The notes beneath the pieces are model-generated. The model did no database searches. It was not told where the DNA came from and was given only the letters and a program-made list of their open reading frames with translations. A stretch of DNA of 64,000 nucleotides from Candidatus Saccharimonadales bacterium (GTDB taxonomy: Bacteria; Patescibacteriota; Saccharimonadia; Saccharimonadales; Saccharimonadaceae). Made by a program: the position numbers and the translations under genes. Of the stretch, positions 48,220 through 57,036 are shown one piece after another. The DNA is taken from NCBI GenBank assembly GCA_035317825.1, contig DATHGB010000025.1, positions 36,671 to 100,670 on the forward strand. The letters run 5' to 3'. Position 1 is the first letter of the stretch; every line of letters starts with the position of its first letter.

Positions 48220-48248
48220 TTGACTTTTATTAATAAATATTATAATAT
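48220..48248 (+). promoter_or_regulatory. Promoter of the 48289 gene
   Basis: TTGACT at 48220-48225, then TATAAT/TAATAT at 48241-48248 (15 or 17 bases), and a 40-base leader ending in AAGGAG. Confidence 0.75.
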
Positions 48249-48288
48249 AACAAATGCCTTAACAATCTATCACCTGCAAGGAGTCGCA

Positions 48289-48717
48289 ATGTCGATCAGG
48301 ACGCAGCTGTCGAATTTGATCAAGGGTATCTTCCGAAAGAGCCCGCAAGATACCACGGAGTCCGAGGAGATCGTAACGCCCGACGAAACCAAGACGCCGG
48401 AACCTCTGGCGCTCACGACCCTTCCCGACCGGGAAGACATGCTGGAGCGCCTCAAGGGGGTCACGGACGATCCCTACATGGTTGAAGGGCTCTTCTTCCA
48501 GATCACGTCCCTGCTTGCTGGCCGACAGGTGGCTGGCGCGGGAGTTGTCAACATGCTTCAACTGGCCTTCGGTCTGTTCTGCGAAGATAAGTCACCCGAG
48601 ACGTTCGGTCTTCTCCAAGGAGACATGGACGACTACATCAAGGCCTTGGTCGATGACAAGCAGGTGCGAAGCGACGCACTCGCCTTCATGGAAGAAGTGC
48701 GCTGCTGGCAGCAGTAA
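48289..48717 (+). CDS. GC-rich soluble accessory protein, unrecognised
   Basis: 142 residues from ATG 48289: MSIRTQLSNLIKGIFRK, an acidic Thr/Glu/Pro linker, then a helical acidic domain (DREDMLERLKGVTDDPY, VVNMLQLAFGLFCEDKSPE, YIKALVDDKQV) ending EVRCWQQ. The N-terminal amphipathic basic helix could touch the membrane. GC-rich codons, own promoter with strong ribosome site, and terminator; same class as the 25539 and 39848 genes. Function unknown. Confidence 0.6.
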   Translation: MSIRTQLSNLIKGIFRKSPQDTTESEEIVTPDETKTPEPLALTTLPDREDMLERLKGVTDDPYMVEGLFFQITSLLAGRQVAGAGVVNMLQLAFGLFCEDKSPETFGLLQGDMDDYIKALVDDKQVRSDALAFMEEVRCWQQ

Positions 48718-48742
48718 GGTAATCAGCAGCTCGGCTGCCCCA

Positions 48743-48796
48743 CCCCGCATGGCACGATGCTCATTTGTAAGTGAGTCTCGCAGCCAGCGGGGTTTT
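48743..48796 (+). terminator. Terminator of the 48289 gene
   Basis: CCCCGC...GCGGGG base with inner GGC/GCC and CTCA/TGAG stems, then TTTT. Confidence 0.75.
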
Positions 48797-48903
48797 CACT
48801 AGCAACCGCCATGTGATCCTAACCCGCCCGCCGAATGTACTATTCCATTCTGCGCTTGAGCCCCTTGGTGGGTCGTTACGATTTTGGTTCTAACTTACGT
48901 TAG

Positions 48904-49302
48904 CCGCTCAAATGCTCGTGCACAATCAGCCACGATTGGGCTGAATCTATCACTACAGATATTTCCTATGGCGACAAGACAACTTTGGATGAGGATCAAG
49001 AACAGGCAGCATTCGAACAGAATGTCACGCAGTTCTATCAGGGTAAGGACTTTGAGCTAGTCGATCAAGCCCGACGTGAAATTGTATTTGATCATGAATC
49101 AAAACTAGGTGAGCTTTTGAACGCGATTGAACGAATTGGCTACCTGCGCACTGCATTACGAGCACATGAGATTCTTCAGATTGGTGTTTCTGATTTTGAG
49201 CTCGCGGAAGGTCTTGAATGGTTAGTGTTTGATGTATTGAGCAATTTAGTTCTAATTTCGTACATAGTGCTGTACCAAATCTCGTTTATAGATATAATTT
49301 AG
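48904..49302 (+). pseudogene. Remnant of an unrecognised gene
   Basis: An open frame with good coding character (WAESITTDISYGDKTTLDED... to ...EGLEWLVFDVLSN) but no ATG or ribosome site; only a TTG at 48985. From about 49249 the frame enters a repeated AT-rich sequence and the peptide stops looking like protein. It is therefore best seen as a gene fragment that lost its start and end. AFEQNVTQFYQGKDFELVDQ is not recognised. Confidence 0.45.
49249..49300 (+). repeat. Direct repeat, copy 1
   Basis: GTTCTAATTTCGTACATAGT... to ...GATATAATTT. About 80 percent identical to 49988-50035; weaker relatives start near 48887 and 49342. The copies flank the YcxB-like gene. Confidence 0.65.
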
Positions 49303-49377
49303 TTCGAGCTTATAGACCATTTTGATAGTCTATCTGTTAGTTGATTCTAACCTGCCACATTCTTGTATATTTATGTG

Positions 49378-49938
49378 CTAGGAATAGAGTGCAAGAAATG
49401 GTATTGAGATACATGCAAATACGACAAAGAGCACGAGCCCTACAGTAGAAAGAATCGATGAAGCAGGCCTGCTGGTTATCCAGCCATATTTTTTAAGAGC
49501 GGCTTTGATTTTCTCACCATCACCCTTGGGCAGTAACATGCCCGCTATGATGGGCTTACGAATTATAAATAGGCCATGTCCTTGGATCCATATCGAACTT
49601 CCTTTTTTGAAGGATGTTCCCGATAACACTCTACTATCTTCACTACCGTATGTTATTACAAGTTTTTTATCATTCATCTCGAATGCTATCGGAACAGCTC
49701 CTTCCGAATTCTTGAATAAAATAAACATCGTATACGCATAGCTTATGTAAAATATGCACAAAACCGCAATTGCTAGTAAAAGCACCCATACCGAAACATC
49801 AAACGAAAAGATACACAGAGAAGATAGTAGAGCTATGAGTGTTACTAAATAAACAGTTGAACGAATAGGGTGAGCAAAATATGCATAGTAGCCTTGTGAT
49901 AAGAACTCATAGGGTGTAAGTTGATCGTGTATAGTCAT
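49378..49938 (-). CDS. YcxB-like membrane protein
   Basis: A 186-residue protein with a helical pair near residues 25-75, a cytoplasmic YcxB-like domain (AFEMNDKKLVITYGSEDSRV, SSIWIQGHGLFIIRKP, GMLLPKGDGEKIKAALKKY) and a third helix at the C-terminus (STVGLVLFVVFACISIPFL). YcxB-like proteins are of unknown function. It is flanked by two copies of a direct repeat and may be a later arrival. Confidence 0.75.
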   Translation of the reverse strand: MTIHDQLTPYEFLSQGYYAYFAHPIRSTVYLVTLIALLSSLCIFSFDVSVWVLLLAIAVLCIFYISYAYTMFILFKNSEGAVPIAFEMNDKKLVITYGSEDSRVLSGTSFKKGSSIWIQGHGLFIIRKPIIAGMLLPKGDGEKIKAALKKYGWITSRPASSILSTVGLVLFVVFACISIPFLALYS

Positions 49939-49987
49939 TTATGATCATTATTATATACTAAAGTTCTACGAATTCAATAGCAACGTG

Positions 49988-50035
49988 GTTCTAATTTCAT
50001 ACATAGTGCCGTGCCATTTCTTGAATGTATAATTT
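49988..50035 (+). repeat. Direct repeat, copy 2
   Basis: GTTCTAATTTCATACATAGT... to ...GTATAATTTT; partner of 49249-49300. Its TATAAT could serve as a promoter. Confidence 0.65.
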
Positions 50036-50093
50036 TCATTAACCCGCTCCTTATGTACGTCCTTAACACCTTTCGTGCTACAATGAACGTTGC

Positions 50094-51743
50094 ATGATTG
50101 CTGATATTACCATTACTGAAAAAAGCTTCGGTCCCAAACTTTTAATGAGTGGGATCAAGTTTAGTATTAACGACGGCGAGAAAGTCGGCGTTGTCGGACG
50201 TAACGGCGTTGGCAAATCTACCCTTTTCGGTATCCTCACAGGGGCTGATAAAGATTTTACAGGTGAAGTGATTTACAAGCGTGGAACAGTTGTCGTGGCC
50301 ACCGCTCAGGAACACCATGATCTAAAAGACGTCACTGTTTTGCAGTACGTATTGTCTGGCTTGCCTGAATATTCTGAACTTAGCCATATTATGGAAACGT
50401 ACCCTGAGACTATGGGTGACGACATGAAAAAGATCGAAGAGTACACGCAGGCACTTGGCCGTTTTGACGATAAAGGCTTTTACCAGATCGAAGAACAAAT
50501 CGAACGTGAACTCGATAATTTCCAGCTTCCCAACGTTGCCCACCGGCAGTTCTCTACCCTTTCTGGTGGTCAAAAACGTCTTGTCGAAGTAGTAAAAGTA
50601 ATGCACTCCGACGCGCATCTCGCGCTTGTCGACGAACCGACGAACCATATGGACTACAGGGCAAAGGCCCAGTTTATCGATTGGATGAAAGACGCCCGCG
50701 AAGCGATGCTGGTCATTACTCACGACCGTGATGTCCTGCGTGAAGTCGATAGGATTATCGAACTAAAAGATGGCGACAACGTTAGTTACAAGGGTAATTA
50801 CGATGCCTATCTAAAGCAGAACGCTGTCAGTACCGGTACGCAGATGAACGATTTTGAAATGGTTGAAAAACGAATCGTTAACTTAAAAGCGAAAGTTATT
50901 GACTACCAACGTCTCAAAGAAAAATCACGTAATCCAGGGACGATCCAAAAGTTCAAACGGCTTGAGGAAACATCCCGTAAAGAACTTGGTGAACTCCAGG
51001 CTAAAGAAAAGCCGACATTCTGGATCGATAAAGAATCGGCGGCTAACTTAAATTACAAAGTCGCGGCGCAGTATGACAAATTCAAGGCGAAAAACATTCG
51101 TATGAATCTTAAAGACGACGAGAGCCGCAGTAAACACGTGCTTGTTAACGCCAAAGGACTGTCACTTGGATACGGTGATTCGCCACTATTTTCTGGTGTT
51201 AATATCGACCTTCGCGAAGGCGAAGCGCTTGAAATTCACGGGCGAAACGGTGCGGGCAAGACGACGCTTATTAAAGCGCTTTTGGGACTTAACGAGACAA
51301 ATGACATAAAGACGTTCGCAGGTGAGATTACGCTCGATAATCATATTAGAATTGGCGTATACGAACAGGAAGTATCATTAGATTACTTTGCGCTTCCACT
51401 CGAACAAGCCATTGAAAAAATGTATTTAGACCGCGACCTTTCGGTTAGCACGCCTAAAATCCGCGCGCTGCTTAGTGATTATTTATTCAACGAAGGCGAC
51501 GGTAAGATTCCGCTTTCCAAACTGAGCGGTGGCCAAAAAGCGCGTTTCCAATTGATCGCGATGCTTGCGAACAACCCGCAGCTACTTATTCTTGACGAGC
51601 CTACTAACCACCTTGACCTTCCGAGTATTGAAGAGTTAGAAACAGCGCTCGCGAAGTACTCGGGCGCTGTTCTGTATGTGAGCCATGACGGATACTTCCG
51701 TGATGCTATGGGTGGTGAATCCGTGCAGATCGGTGCTGTTTAG
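50094..51743 (+). CDS. ABC-F family ATPase
   Basis: A 549-residue protein with two ABC domains and no membrane part: Walker A GRNGVGKS and GRNGAGKT, signatures LSGGQK in both halves, Walker B LALVDEP and LLILDEP, and the inter-domain linker of about 80 charged residues (GTIQKFKRLEETSRKEL). ABC-F proteins act on the ribosome (EttA-like translation factors or antibiotic protection). TACAAT ends nine bases before the ATG. Its end overlaps the glutaredoxin gene by four bases. Confidence 0.93.
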   Translation: MIADITITEKSFGPKLLMSGIKFSINDGEKVGVVGRNGVGKSTLFGILTGADKDFTGEVIYKRGTVVVATAQEHHDLKDVTVLQYVLSGLPEYSELSHIMETYPETMGDDMKKIEEYTQALGRFDDKGFYQIEEQIERELDNFQLPNVAHRQFSTLSGGQKRLVEVVKVMHSDAHLALVDEPTNHMDYRAKAQFIDWMKDAREAMLVITHDRDVLREVDRIIELKDGDNVSYKGNYDAYLKQNAVSTGTQMNDFEMVEKRIVNLKAKVIDYQRLKEKSRNPGTIQKFKRLEETSRKELGELQAKEKPTFWIDKESAANLNYKVAAQYDKFKAKNIRMNLKDDESRSKHVLVNAKGLSLGYGDSPLFSGVNIDLREGEALEIHGRNGAGKTTLIKALLGLNETNDIKTFAGEITLDNHIRIGVYEQEVSLDYFALPLEQAIEKMYLDRDLSVSTPKIRALLSDYLFNEGDGKIPLSKLSGGQKARFQLIAMLANNPQLLILDEPTNHLDLPSIEELETALAKYSGAVLYVSHDGYFRDAMGGESVQIGAV

Positions 51744-52027
51744 GCAGCTACGGGCGCGATTCCCTTTTCTTTCATAAGCTTGTCGATCTTTAGGCGGTCA
51801 AATCCAAGCACGAGGTCGCCGTCAACGTCGGTGATCGGGACGCCTTGGTACGGACCTCCGTTTTTTTCGACAAGTTCGTTGTGGGCATCCATATCGGTTT
51901 CGACATTCTTTTCGATGTAGGGAATGCCTAGTTTGTCCAACCATTGTTTTTCGGTTTTACAAAAAGCGCACCACGTCGTGCTATAAATGGTAATTCGTGC
52001 TGCATTAGTTGTTGCTGAGTCGGTCAT
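51740..52027 (-). CDS. Glutaredoxin-like protein
   Basis: A 95-residue thioredoxin-fold protein with the redox pair in TTWCAFCKTEKQWLD, the cis-proline loop GVPIT and a glycine-containing DVDGDLVLGFD. Reduces disulfides or mixed thiols in the cytoplasm, similar to NrdH/mycoredoxin types. A GGGGAG ribosome site lies before the ATG. Convergent with the ABC-F gene. Confidence 0.9.
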   Translation of the reverse strand: MTDSATTNAARITIYSTTWCAFCKTEKQWLDKLGIPYIEKNVETDMDAHNELVEKNGGPYQGVPITDVDGDLVLGFDRLKIDKLMKEKGIAPVAA

Positions 52028-52121
52028 ATCGCTCCCCTATTTACGCTATCTATTACTATACATTATACACTAAATGAAAAATCTGGCTATGGCGCGGATA
52101 CCATAATGGTACAATATAATC

Positions 52122-53759
52122 ATGAAGTTTATGCTTATCGGCCCGACGAAAAAAGAAGGTTTCGCACTTCCTACGGTGCTGATCGCATCGGTCGTCATGT
52201 TGATTGTACTATTGTCTGCCGTTGGCGCAAGTGTCAGTATCCGTTCGGCGATCGATTCGCAGTACTATAACCAGCTAGGGCGTGAAGCGGTCGAATCTGG
52301 TCTTACCCTGGCGACGGAATGTTTAAAGATTGACGCGACGCCTAATTGGACGGATGCATCGCCCTTACGGCCCGGTAGCGGTTGCAATGGTTCCGCGGCG
52401 GAAAACGGGTACGTAATTGACACGGCTCAACTTAAAACAAGCTTTACCATAGGAGCTTCCACGACTGATGCCAATGGACGTACGACGTTCAGCGCTAAAG
52501 GAGACGTGAGTCTCCGGCGTTTGTCTGCCCCGACAGAAACGTTCAGGACATACGAGCAGACAACGAAACGCACCGTGGAAATCGTTCCGAAATTCGCAAC
52601 GCTTTCGGGCAATGACTCCCATACCTGCGCTCTTGCGAGCAGCCAGGTGTTCTGTTGGGGATCGAATGCCTATGGACAGTTAGGCAACGGAACGACAGCG
52701 AGTAGCCTTGCCCCTAGCCCTATTAAGTACGTGAATGGGCTCATGGCTGGTTCTGTCACTGATGTCGGAACGGGTAATAGCCATACGTGCGCCTTAGCTG
52801 CTGGCGAGGTGTACTGCTGGGGATATAACGCGTACGGGCAATTGGGTGACGGAACGACAACTACCCGTAGTTTGCCACTGCCCGTAGGAGGTCTTTTAGC
52901 AGGACTTACGGTGACGGATTTATCTGTCGGCGCATATCAGACATGTGCTGTTGCCGCGAGCCGGGCCTATTGTTGGGGATGGAATCCAGACGGCCAGCTC
53001 GGTGACGGAACAACCGTTAATAAGTCGGTGCCAACCAGGGTTTCAACTGCTGCTCCCCTCGGCACCAGGAACATCGGTAATATTTCGACGACTGACTACC
53101 ATACATGCGTTTCAACGGTCGGTTCATCAGATACTGACGTGAATAACAGACTGGTATTTTGCTGGGGGCGCAATGCCAATGGCCAGCTTGGCGACAATAC
53201 GCAAACGAACCGCCTATTACCCGTACAGGCTTTAGGGACTGGCGTAAAAGAGGTTGGAACGGGAGCTCATCACACCTGTGTCCTTGCAGGCGTTTCAAAT
53301 GCGGCACTGAGAGTCTGGTGCTGGGGGCTGAATGGTCAGGGCCAACTTGGATACAATGACCAAGTTAACCGGGACCAGCACGGAGGCGCGGTAGCAGGTG
53401 CTATGGGCACGAATCCGGTAACGGCCATGGCACTCGGGGATTATCATACGTGCGCCGTATCCCTAGGCAAGGCGTATTGCTGGGGCAGAAATTACGATGG
53501 TCCTGGCCAGCTGGGCGACAACAGCCAGACGAGCCGTTTGGCACCCGTGGCGATCTACACCGGAAATTATTTAAACGGAAAGACCATCGTGAGTGTTTCT
53601 GCCAGCGACTTCCATACCTGTGCTGTCGATAGTGAGAAGAAAGCGTACTGTTGGGGCAAAAATACCTATGGCCAATTAGGTGATAATAGTACCACTAATC
53701 ACTGGCAAGCCGTTCCCGTCTATACGGCCAACTTCAAACCTGTTTATACTGATTTTTAA
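52122..53759 (+). CDS. RCC1-repeat surface protein with pseudopilin-like N-terminus
   Basis: A 545-residue protein. The start KKEGFALPTVLIASVVMLIV resembles a type IV prepilin leader (cut after Gly before Phe) followed by a membrane helix, as in PilX-type minor pilins. After about 150 residues come seven RCC1-type units (CWGSNAYGQLGNGT, CWGYNAYGQLGDGT and so on), each with a paired cysteine (HTCA...CWG), forming a probable disulfide-tied beta-propeller outside. TACAAT at 52110-52115 ends six bases before the ATG. It has a tandem paralogue downstream. Confidence 0.82.
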   Translation: MKFMLIGPTKKEGFALPTVLIASVVMLIVLLSAVGASVSIRSAIDSQYYNQLGREAVESGLTLATECLKIDATPNWTDASPLRPGSGCNGSAAENGYVIDTAQLKTSFTIGASTTDANGRTTFSAKGDVSLRRLSAPTETFRTYEQTTKRTVEIVPKFATLSGNDSHTCALASSQVFCWGSNAYGQLGNGTTASSLAPSPIKYVNGLMAGSVTDVGTGNSHTCALAAGEVYCWGYNAYGQLGDGTTTTRSLPLPVGGLLAGLTVTDLSVGAYQTCAVAASRAYCWGWNPDGQLGDGTTVNKSVPTRVSTAAPLGTRNIGNISTTDYHTCVSTVGSSDTDVNNRLVFCWGRNANGQLGDNTQTNRLLPVQALGTGVKEVGTGAHHTCVLAGVSNAALRVWCWGLNGQGQLGYNDQVNRDQHGGAVAGAMGTNPVTAMALGDYHTCAVSLGKAYCWGRNYDGPGQLGDNSQTSRLAPVAIYTGNYLNGKTIVSVSASDFHTCAVDSEKKAYCWGKNTYGQLGDNSTTNHWQAVPVYTANFKPVYTDF

Positions 53760-53832
53760 ACTATGGTGCGTCTTGGTAATACAGCGGAAAAATGCATTTA
53801 AATTCTTTGGGTATAGTGTTACAGTTACAGGT

Positions 53833-55458
53833 ATGAAGCTTGTGCCTACCGGTCCGACTAAAAAAGATGGTTTCGCGTTGCCTACGATCTTAATCGCATC
53901 GGTCGTGATGTTAACCGTACTCTTGTCCGCGGTTGGCGCGGCCGCAAGCATACGGACGGCGATCGATTCGCAGTACTATAACCAGCTAGGGCGTGAAGCG
54001 GTCGAATCGGGTTTGGAACTCGCGACTGAATGCCTAAAGCTGGATACTACTCCTAACTGGACGGATGTGGCGCCTCTCAGACCTGGCAGTGGTTGTGTTG
54101 GTTCGGTGGCTGAAAATGGATACGTGCTTGATACGGCCGCAGTCAAGACAAGTTTTACAGTAGGAGCGTATAGCACTGATGTCAATGGCCGTACAAGCGT
54201 CACCGCTAAAGCAAGCGTGAGTCTCCGGCGTCTTTCCGCGCCTACCCAAACATGGCGGACATATGAGCAAACAACAAAGCGCATCGTGCAGATCATTCCG
54301 CTATTTACGGCACTTTCTGGCAATGACTCCCACACCTGCGCCCTAGCGAGCAGCCAGGTATTTTGCTGGGGAGCTAATACCTGGGGACAGCTGGGCAATG
54401 GAACAACAGCCAGTAGTCTTTACCCTCAGGGAATTAAGTATGTTAACGGGTTGATGCCTGGTTCTATCACGGATGTCGGCACGGGGAATCTTCATACATG
54501 CGTGTTATCCCAACAAAAAGTATGGTGCTGGGGGCACGGTGGTCATGGCCAACTAGGCAATGGAACATCATTTGCTGATGCGAATTTTGGTCCGAGTTCG
54601 TTACCTACCCCCGTGGGAGGCATCCTGGTTGGTAAAACGGTCACGCATCTTGCCGTAGGCGCGAATAATACCTGTGTCGTTGCTAGCAGCCGGGCATATT
54701 GCTGGGGCTATAATCCTGACGGGCAGGTGGGCGACGGCACGACAGCTAATAAACTTGTCCCAACCGCCGTCAATACGACATCTTCGGGCAATCCTATGCT
54801 TAACAAGAATATTATTGATATAGCATCAACCGATTACCATAGCTGTGCGGCGATCTCTGGCGGAACGGCCGCGTGCTGGGGGCGCAATACCAGCGGTGAG
54901 CTGGGAAACAATACGCTTGTGAATAGCGCAGTGCCGGTAAGCGTTGTAGCTGGAGGTGTCACGGAGATCCAGACCGGGTCGTATCATACCTGTGTTATCG
55001 CGAGTAACAGGGTGTGGTGTTGGGGCTATAATTCATACGGACAGCTGGGATATGGTGATCTGGCCACCCGCATGCAACACGGAGGCGCAGTAGCAGGTGC
55101 TATGGGCACGAATCCGGTCACGGCACTCTCTGTCGGGGATTACCATACGTGTGCCGTGTCGCTCGGCTTGGCGTATTGCTGGGGGCGCAGTGACGATGGT
55201 CTGGGACAGATTGGCGACAGATTCACGATAAACCGTACGCTGCCGGTCGCGGTCTACACCGGAAATTATCTTAACGGTAAGACAATTACCGGTATTTTCG
55301 CAAGCGACTTCCATACCTGCGCGACGACAAATACGAAGGCGGCTTACTGCTGGGGCCGCAATTCATACGGGCAGCTCGGTGATAACACGACGTTTAACCA
55401 CCTTCAGGCCGTTCCCGTCTATACGGCCAACTTCAAGCCTGTTTATACTGATTTCTAG
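53833..55458 (+). CDS. RCC1-repeat surface protein, tandem paralogue
   Basis: 541 residues from ATG 53833 (MKLVPTGPTKKDGFALPT); the longer open frame upstream is not needed. Same plan as the preceding gene: prepilin-like start, helix, 150-residue spacer, seven RCC1 units with HTC...CWG cysteines. Both share an unbroken identical run of about 50 bases in the N-terminal region (copy 2 near 53959-54008), which points to recent duplication or gene conversion, while the propeller faces differ. Ends in the same YTANFKPVYTDF. Confidence 0.82.
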   Translation: MKLVPTGPTKKDGFALPTILIASVVMLTVLLSAVGAAASIRTAIDSQYYNQLGREAVESGLELATECLKLDTTPNWTDVAPLRPGSGCVGSVAENGYVLDTAAVKTSFTVGAYSTDVNGRTSVTAKASVSLRRLSAPTQTWRTYEQTTKRIVQIIPLFTALSGNDSHTCALASSQVFCWGANTWGQLGNGTTASSLYPQGIKYVNGLMPGSITDVGTGNLHTCVLSQQKVWCWGHGGHGQLGNGTSFADANFGPSSLPTPVGGILVGKTVTHLAVGANNTCVVASSRAYCWGYNPDGQVGDGTTANKLVPTAVNTTSSGNPMLNKNIIDIASTDYHSCAAISGGTAACWGRNTSGELGNNTLVNSAVPVSVVAGGVTEIQTGSYHTCVIASNRVWCWGYNSYGQLGYGDLATRMQHGGAVAGAMGTNPVTALSVGDYHTCAVSLGLAYCWGRSDDGLGQIGDRFTINRTLPVAVYTGNYLNGKTITGIFASDFHTCATTNTKAAYCWGRNSYGQLGDNTTFNHLQAVPVYTANFKPVYTDF

Positions 55459-55696
55459 ATTGGCTTCTGGTCAGATGCCAGCCGCCGCATAGGTCGCATT
55501 TATACGTGGAAAGTTCAAGGTTGGGTTTTAAAAGCATTTGGTATTCAGCGGCGTCCTGGGCTTCTTTTTCGGTCCCAAAACGACGTTTTTGCTCGCAGTT
55601 GCTCGCAAAACGAAACGGTTGGTGTTTAGGAGTGTTATTTTGCCTGGGCATATACTTTTCAAACGCTTCCTCAGCTGTTATAGTATACAAGTACAT
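55433..55696 (-). CDS. Small putative zinc-binding protein
   Basis: 87 residues from ATG 55696 (MYLYTITAEEAF) or 71 from 55651. The middle is basic (FASNCEQKRRFGTEKEAQDAAEYQ) and the end has CDLCGGWHLT, a Cys-x2-Cys...His that with the earlier Cys could hold zinc; KCDLCGGWHLTR resembles the small zinc-ribbon proteins often found in actinobacterial-type genomes and phages. Its ATG overlaps by two bases the divergent ATG of the next gene, and its end runs 26 bases into the RCC1 gene. Confidence 0.55.
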   Translation of the reverse strand: MYLYTITAEEAFEKYMPRQNNTPKHQPFRFASNCEQKRRFGTEKEAQDAAEYQMLLKPNLELSTYKCDLCGGWHLTRSQSRNQYKQA

Positions 55697-55949
55697 GAGT
55701 ACATCACCAAACGACCGTGATGAGCACCAGGTGCCGCCGAAGACTTCCTCGACGGTCATTTTATTGCTACTGACTATGGGTGATACGACCTGGCGGATGT
55801 TCGTGCCGGTTATCGGTCTGTTGGTACTTGGTCTTTTCGTAGATCAATGGCTTAATACCAAACCATGGATCATGATTATCGGACTGATTCTAGGAGTCGG
55901 TTTGGCAGCCCTACTCGTTAAACGTCAATTTAATAAGGTTAAACAATAA
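55695..55949 (+). CDS. AtpI/AtpZ-like small membrane protein
   Basis: 84 residues from ATG 55695: polar lead MSTSPNDRDEHQVPPK, two helices (FVPVIGLLVLGLFVDQWL and WIMIIGLILGVGLAALLV) separated by NTKP, and a basic end. Size, topology and place directly before atpB fit the AtpI/AtpZ family, which aids rotor-ring assembly or magnesium supply. A TATAGT box lies 10 bases before the ATG, inside the divergent gene. Confidence 0.7.
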   Translation: MSTSPNDRDEHQVPPKTSSTVILLLLTMGDTTWRMFVPVIGLLVLGLFVDQWLNTKPWIMIIGLILGVGLAALLVKRQFNKVKQ

Positions 55950-55954
55950 CAAAG

Positions 55955-56767
55955 ATGGAATATTTCGCAGCAACCGAACTTCATATCAGCATGGCTTCAG
56001 AGTCATTGTTTACTATTGGCGGATTCGCCGTGACGAATGCCGTGATGACTGGCCTCGCGACAACTATCATTGTCGTGGCACTCTTTTTGTATGTTGCCCG
56101 AATGGTCAAAGCCGGACGCTATAACCGTTTTATCGGGCTTGTCCAATGGGGATTTGAAGGAATGCTCGGACAAATCAACAGTGTTATTGCCGACAAGGTA
56201 CTCGCCCGGAAGATTGCTCCTTTGGCTCTTACTATTTTCTTTTTCGTATTAATCGGCTACTGGTTGAGCGTGCTGCCTGGACTGGACACTATTAAGGTGC
56301 ACGGCGTCCCAGTCTTGCGTAGTATTACGGCCGATCTAAACTTTACGCTCGGACTTGCCCTTATTACGATGGTTACGGTTCAGATGTACGCCATTAAACA
56401 TATGGGCGTGTTTGGTAACGGCGGGCGCTATCTTCGCAACCCATTCAAAGATCCGCTTGGCGCGTTCGAAGGAGTTTTGGAGCTTATCGGTGAGTTTTCT
56501 CGCGGTATTGCCCTTGCCCTGCGTTTGTTCGGTAACGCCTTTGCGGGTGAAGTCCTTCTTGTGATCGTGGCTATCCTGACCAGCTATTTCGCGGCCGTTA
56601 CGTTGCCGTTCTTTATGGCATTCGAGCTATTCATCGGACTGATTCAGGCATACGTATTCTTTGTCCTGACCTTGATCTTTACCTCGCTGGCGATCGAATC
56701 GCATGGCGCTCATTCCCCGGAACATTCCTCTGTTGATTTTGCCGACAAGGCCAAGCAATTGGAATGA
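55955..56767 (+). CDS. atpB: ATP synthase F0 subunit a
   Basis: A 270-residue, five-to-six-helix subunit that carries the proton half-channels. The essential arginine is in ALALRLFGNAFAGE; the last helices read FELFIGLIQAYVFFVLTLIF. First main gene of the operon, five bases after the AtpI-like gene. Confidence 0.95.
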   Translation: MEYFAATELHISMASESLFTIGGFAVTNAVMTGLATTIIVVALFLYVARMVKAGRYNRFIGLVQWGFEGMLGQINSVIADKVLARKIAPLALTIFFFVLIGYWLSVLPGLDTIKVHGVPVLRSITADLNFTLGLALITMVTVQMYAIKHMGVFGNGGRYLRNPFKDPLGAFEGVLELIGEFSRGIALALRLFGNAFAGEVLLVIVAILTSYFAAVTLPFFMAFELFIGLIQAYVFFVLTLIFTSLAIESHGAHSPEHSSVDFADKAKQLE

Positions 56768-56804
56768 TAAATTTTAGTATAGTAATTTAAAGGAGATATA
56801 AAAT

Positions 56805-57017
56805 ATGAACGAATTAGCATTTGGACTTACCTACGCCCTGCCTGCACTTGGTGCCGCGGTTGGTATTGGTATTATCGGTTCTGGCGCATTAAACGCTTTT
56901 GGCCGCAACCCAGAGAAACTATCTGACATCCGAACGCTTATGATTACCGCGATCGTGTTTGCCGACTCACTGGCTATTATTGGTATCGTGGTCGCTATTA
57001 TCGCGAAATTCCTCTAG
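56805..57017 (+). CDS. atpE: ATP synthase F0 subunit c
   Basis: A 70-residue two-helix hairpin forming the rotor ring. Loop GRNPE; the ion-binding acid is Asp54 in VFADSLAIIG (many bacteria use Glu). The first helix has GAAVGIGIIG and lacks the Gln of sodium-type rings, so proton use is likely. Strong AAGGAG before the ATG, suited to high translation. Confidence 0.95.
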   Translation: MNELAFGLTYALPALGAAVGIGIIGSGALNAFGRNPEKLSDIRTLMITAIVFADSLAIIGIVVAIIAKFL

Positions 57018-57036
57018 GAAAAGAAACGGATTATAG

